Below, one piece after another: positions 10,540 to 11,066 of a stretch of DNA of 11,066 nt. A program made the position numbers and the translations under genes. Under the pieces are notes generated by a model that saw only the letters and a program-made list of their open reading frames with translations, had not been told where the DNA came from and ran no database searches. The stretch lies in NCBI GenBank assembly GCA_050485865.1, contig JBJHCE010000099.1:1-11066 (forward strand), written 5' to 3'. The DNA is from SKNW01 sp050485865. GTDB lineage: Bacteria > Gemmatimonadota > Gemmatimonadetes > Longimicrobiales > Gaopeijiaceae. Position 1 is the stretch's first letter, and each line of letters begins with the position of its first letter.

Positions 10540-11066
10540 ATGACCACCACGAAGGTCGTGCGGTTGTCCGGGTCGTCGTGGACATCCGGCCGGACGATGT
10601 GGAGGCCGTGGGCCTCCGCGGCACGGATCGAGGCGAGGGCGGCGAGGGTGGGGTCCCCGAGGGCGGCCACCTCCCGGGCGGCGCCGGCGGTGTCCTCCAC
10701 GGCCAGGGGGCGAAGGTGCGGGTGGGCGTCCAGGAACCGGCGGCACTGGGCCAGGGCCACCGGGTGGGAGCGGACCTCCCGGAGCGCCTCGAAGGTGGCG
10801 CCGGGGACCGACAGGAGCATCTGGCGCAGGGGGAGTTCCACCCGGGCCACCTCGCGGAGCCCGACACCGGCGCCGGCGAGGGCGTCGAGGGCCGCGGTCA
10901 CGGCTCCGGCGCCGGAGTTCGCCACGGGGATCACGGCCGCGGCCGCGCCCTGGCCCACCGCGCGCACCGCCTCCTCGAAGCTCCGGCAGGGAAGGGGGGT
11001 GGCGGCGCTCCCGAAGTGGCGGCGGAGCGCTTCCTCGCTGAAGGCGCCGGGCTCGCCCTGGTAGGC
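10530..11066 (-). CDS. pheA: Prephenate dehydratase-like protein without ACT domain (right edge cut)
   Basis: Read leftward from the right edge, the frame gives 178 residues beginning AYQGEPGAFSEEAL, the near-N-terminal signature of prephenate dehydratase (prephenate to phenylpyruvate, phenylalanine synthesis). Probably only a few residues are missing. Numbering from the edge: PCRSFEEAV (26-34), VIPVANSGAG (45-54, family PIENS.EG), VRSHPVALAQC (98-108), EDTAGAA (124-130) and NRTTFVVVMEG (168-178, family N.TRF). Ser100, His101, Gln107 and the first Thr of the TRF motif are kept, but the PIENS Glu is Ala and the TRF Arg is Thr. Translation stops right after this motif, so the C-terminal ACT domain that senses phenylalanine in most PheA proteins is absent. 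It could be a stand-alone dehydratase or a related prephenate-using enzyme such as the ACT-less BacA type. An internal GTG at 10967 is not the start. Confidence 0.85.
   Translation of the reverse strand, partial: AYQGEPGAFSEEALRRHFGSAATPLPCRSFEEAVRAVGQGAAAAVIPVANSGAGAVTAALDALAGAGVGLREVARVELPLRQMLLSVPGATFEALREVRSHPVALAQCRRFLDAHPHLRPLAVEDTAGAAREVAALGDPTLAALASIRAAEAHGLHIVRPDVHDDPDNRTTFVVVMEG

Noticed and set aside
10530..10967. Dehydratase-like gene starting at the GTG at 10967 on the minus strand
   Set aside because: The frame stays open to the window edge and the upstream part carries the conserved AYQGEPGAFSE signature, so the gene is longer and cut by the edge.
10540..11064. 174-codon plus-strand frame at the right edge
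   Set aside because: It is antisense to the dehydratase-like gene and encodes Arg/Ala/Ser-rich low-complexity sequence.

Overview
The window is about 11 kb of GC-rich, gene-dense bacterial chromosome (around 70% G+C by eye). Its third codon positions are so G/C-saturated that long spurious frames open opposite and beside nearly every gene. The RNA polymerase subunits have a large insertion in the beta' trigger loop and wording that resembles Gemmatimonadota or related FCB-type bacteria. That placement comes from recollection of family sequences, not a search, and is only moderately secure. I see no phage, transposon, CRISPR, tRNA or rRNA signal.

Region 1 (1-5011) is the end of rpoB followed at once by complete rpoC. 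Region 2 (5012-5275) is the only real intergenic gap. It holds hairpins that may end the rpoBC transcript and one hairpin just before the ribosome binding site of the next gene. Region 3 (5276-10502) is a seven-gene co-directional operon, moeA-moaA-moaC-mobB::mobA-moaD-moaE-tauE/safE, with every junction overlapping or at most 5 nt apart. Region 4 (10530-11066) is a convergent, minus-strand prephenate dehydratase-like gene cut by the right edge.

The operon encodes nearly all of molybdenum cofactor synthesis. MoaA and MoaC turn GTP into cyclic pyranopterin monophosphate. The MoaD/MoaE synthase adds the dithiolene sulfurs. MoeA inserts molybdate. The fused MobB-MobA protein attaches GMP to give the guanine dinucleotide form used by DMSO-reductase-family enzymes. 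Two expected steps are absent from the window: the MoaB/MogA adenylyltransferase and a MoeB-type MoaD activator. They must be encoded elsewhere or replaced. The last operon gene, a TauE/SafE permease, suggests a link to sulfite or another small anion, but its substrate cannot be read from sequence.

The most interesting points are the MobB-MobA fusion with an unusual MobA signature, the permease locked into the cofactor operon, the ACT-less dehydratase with altered conserved motifs, and the inverted repeat spanning both stop codons of the convergent pair. I found no clear case for a wholly new biological system.
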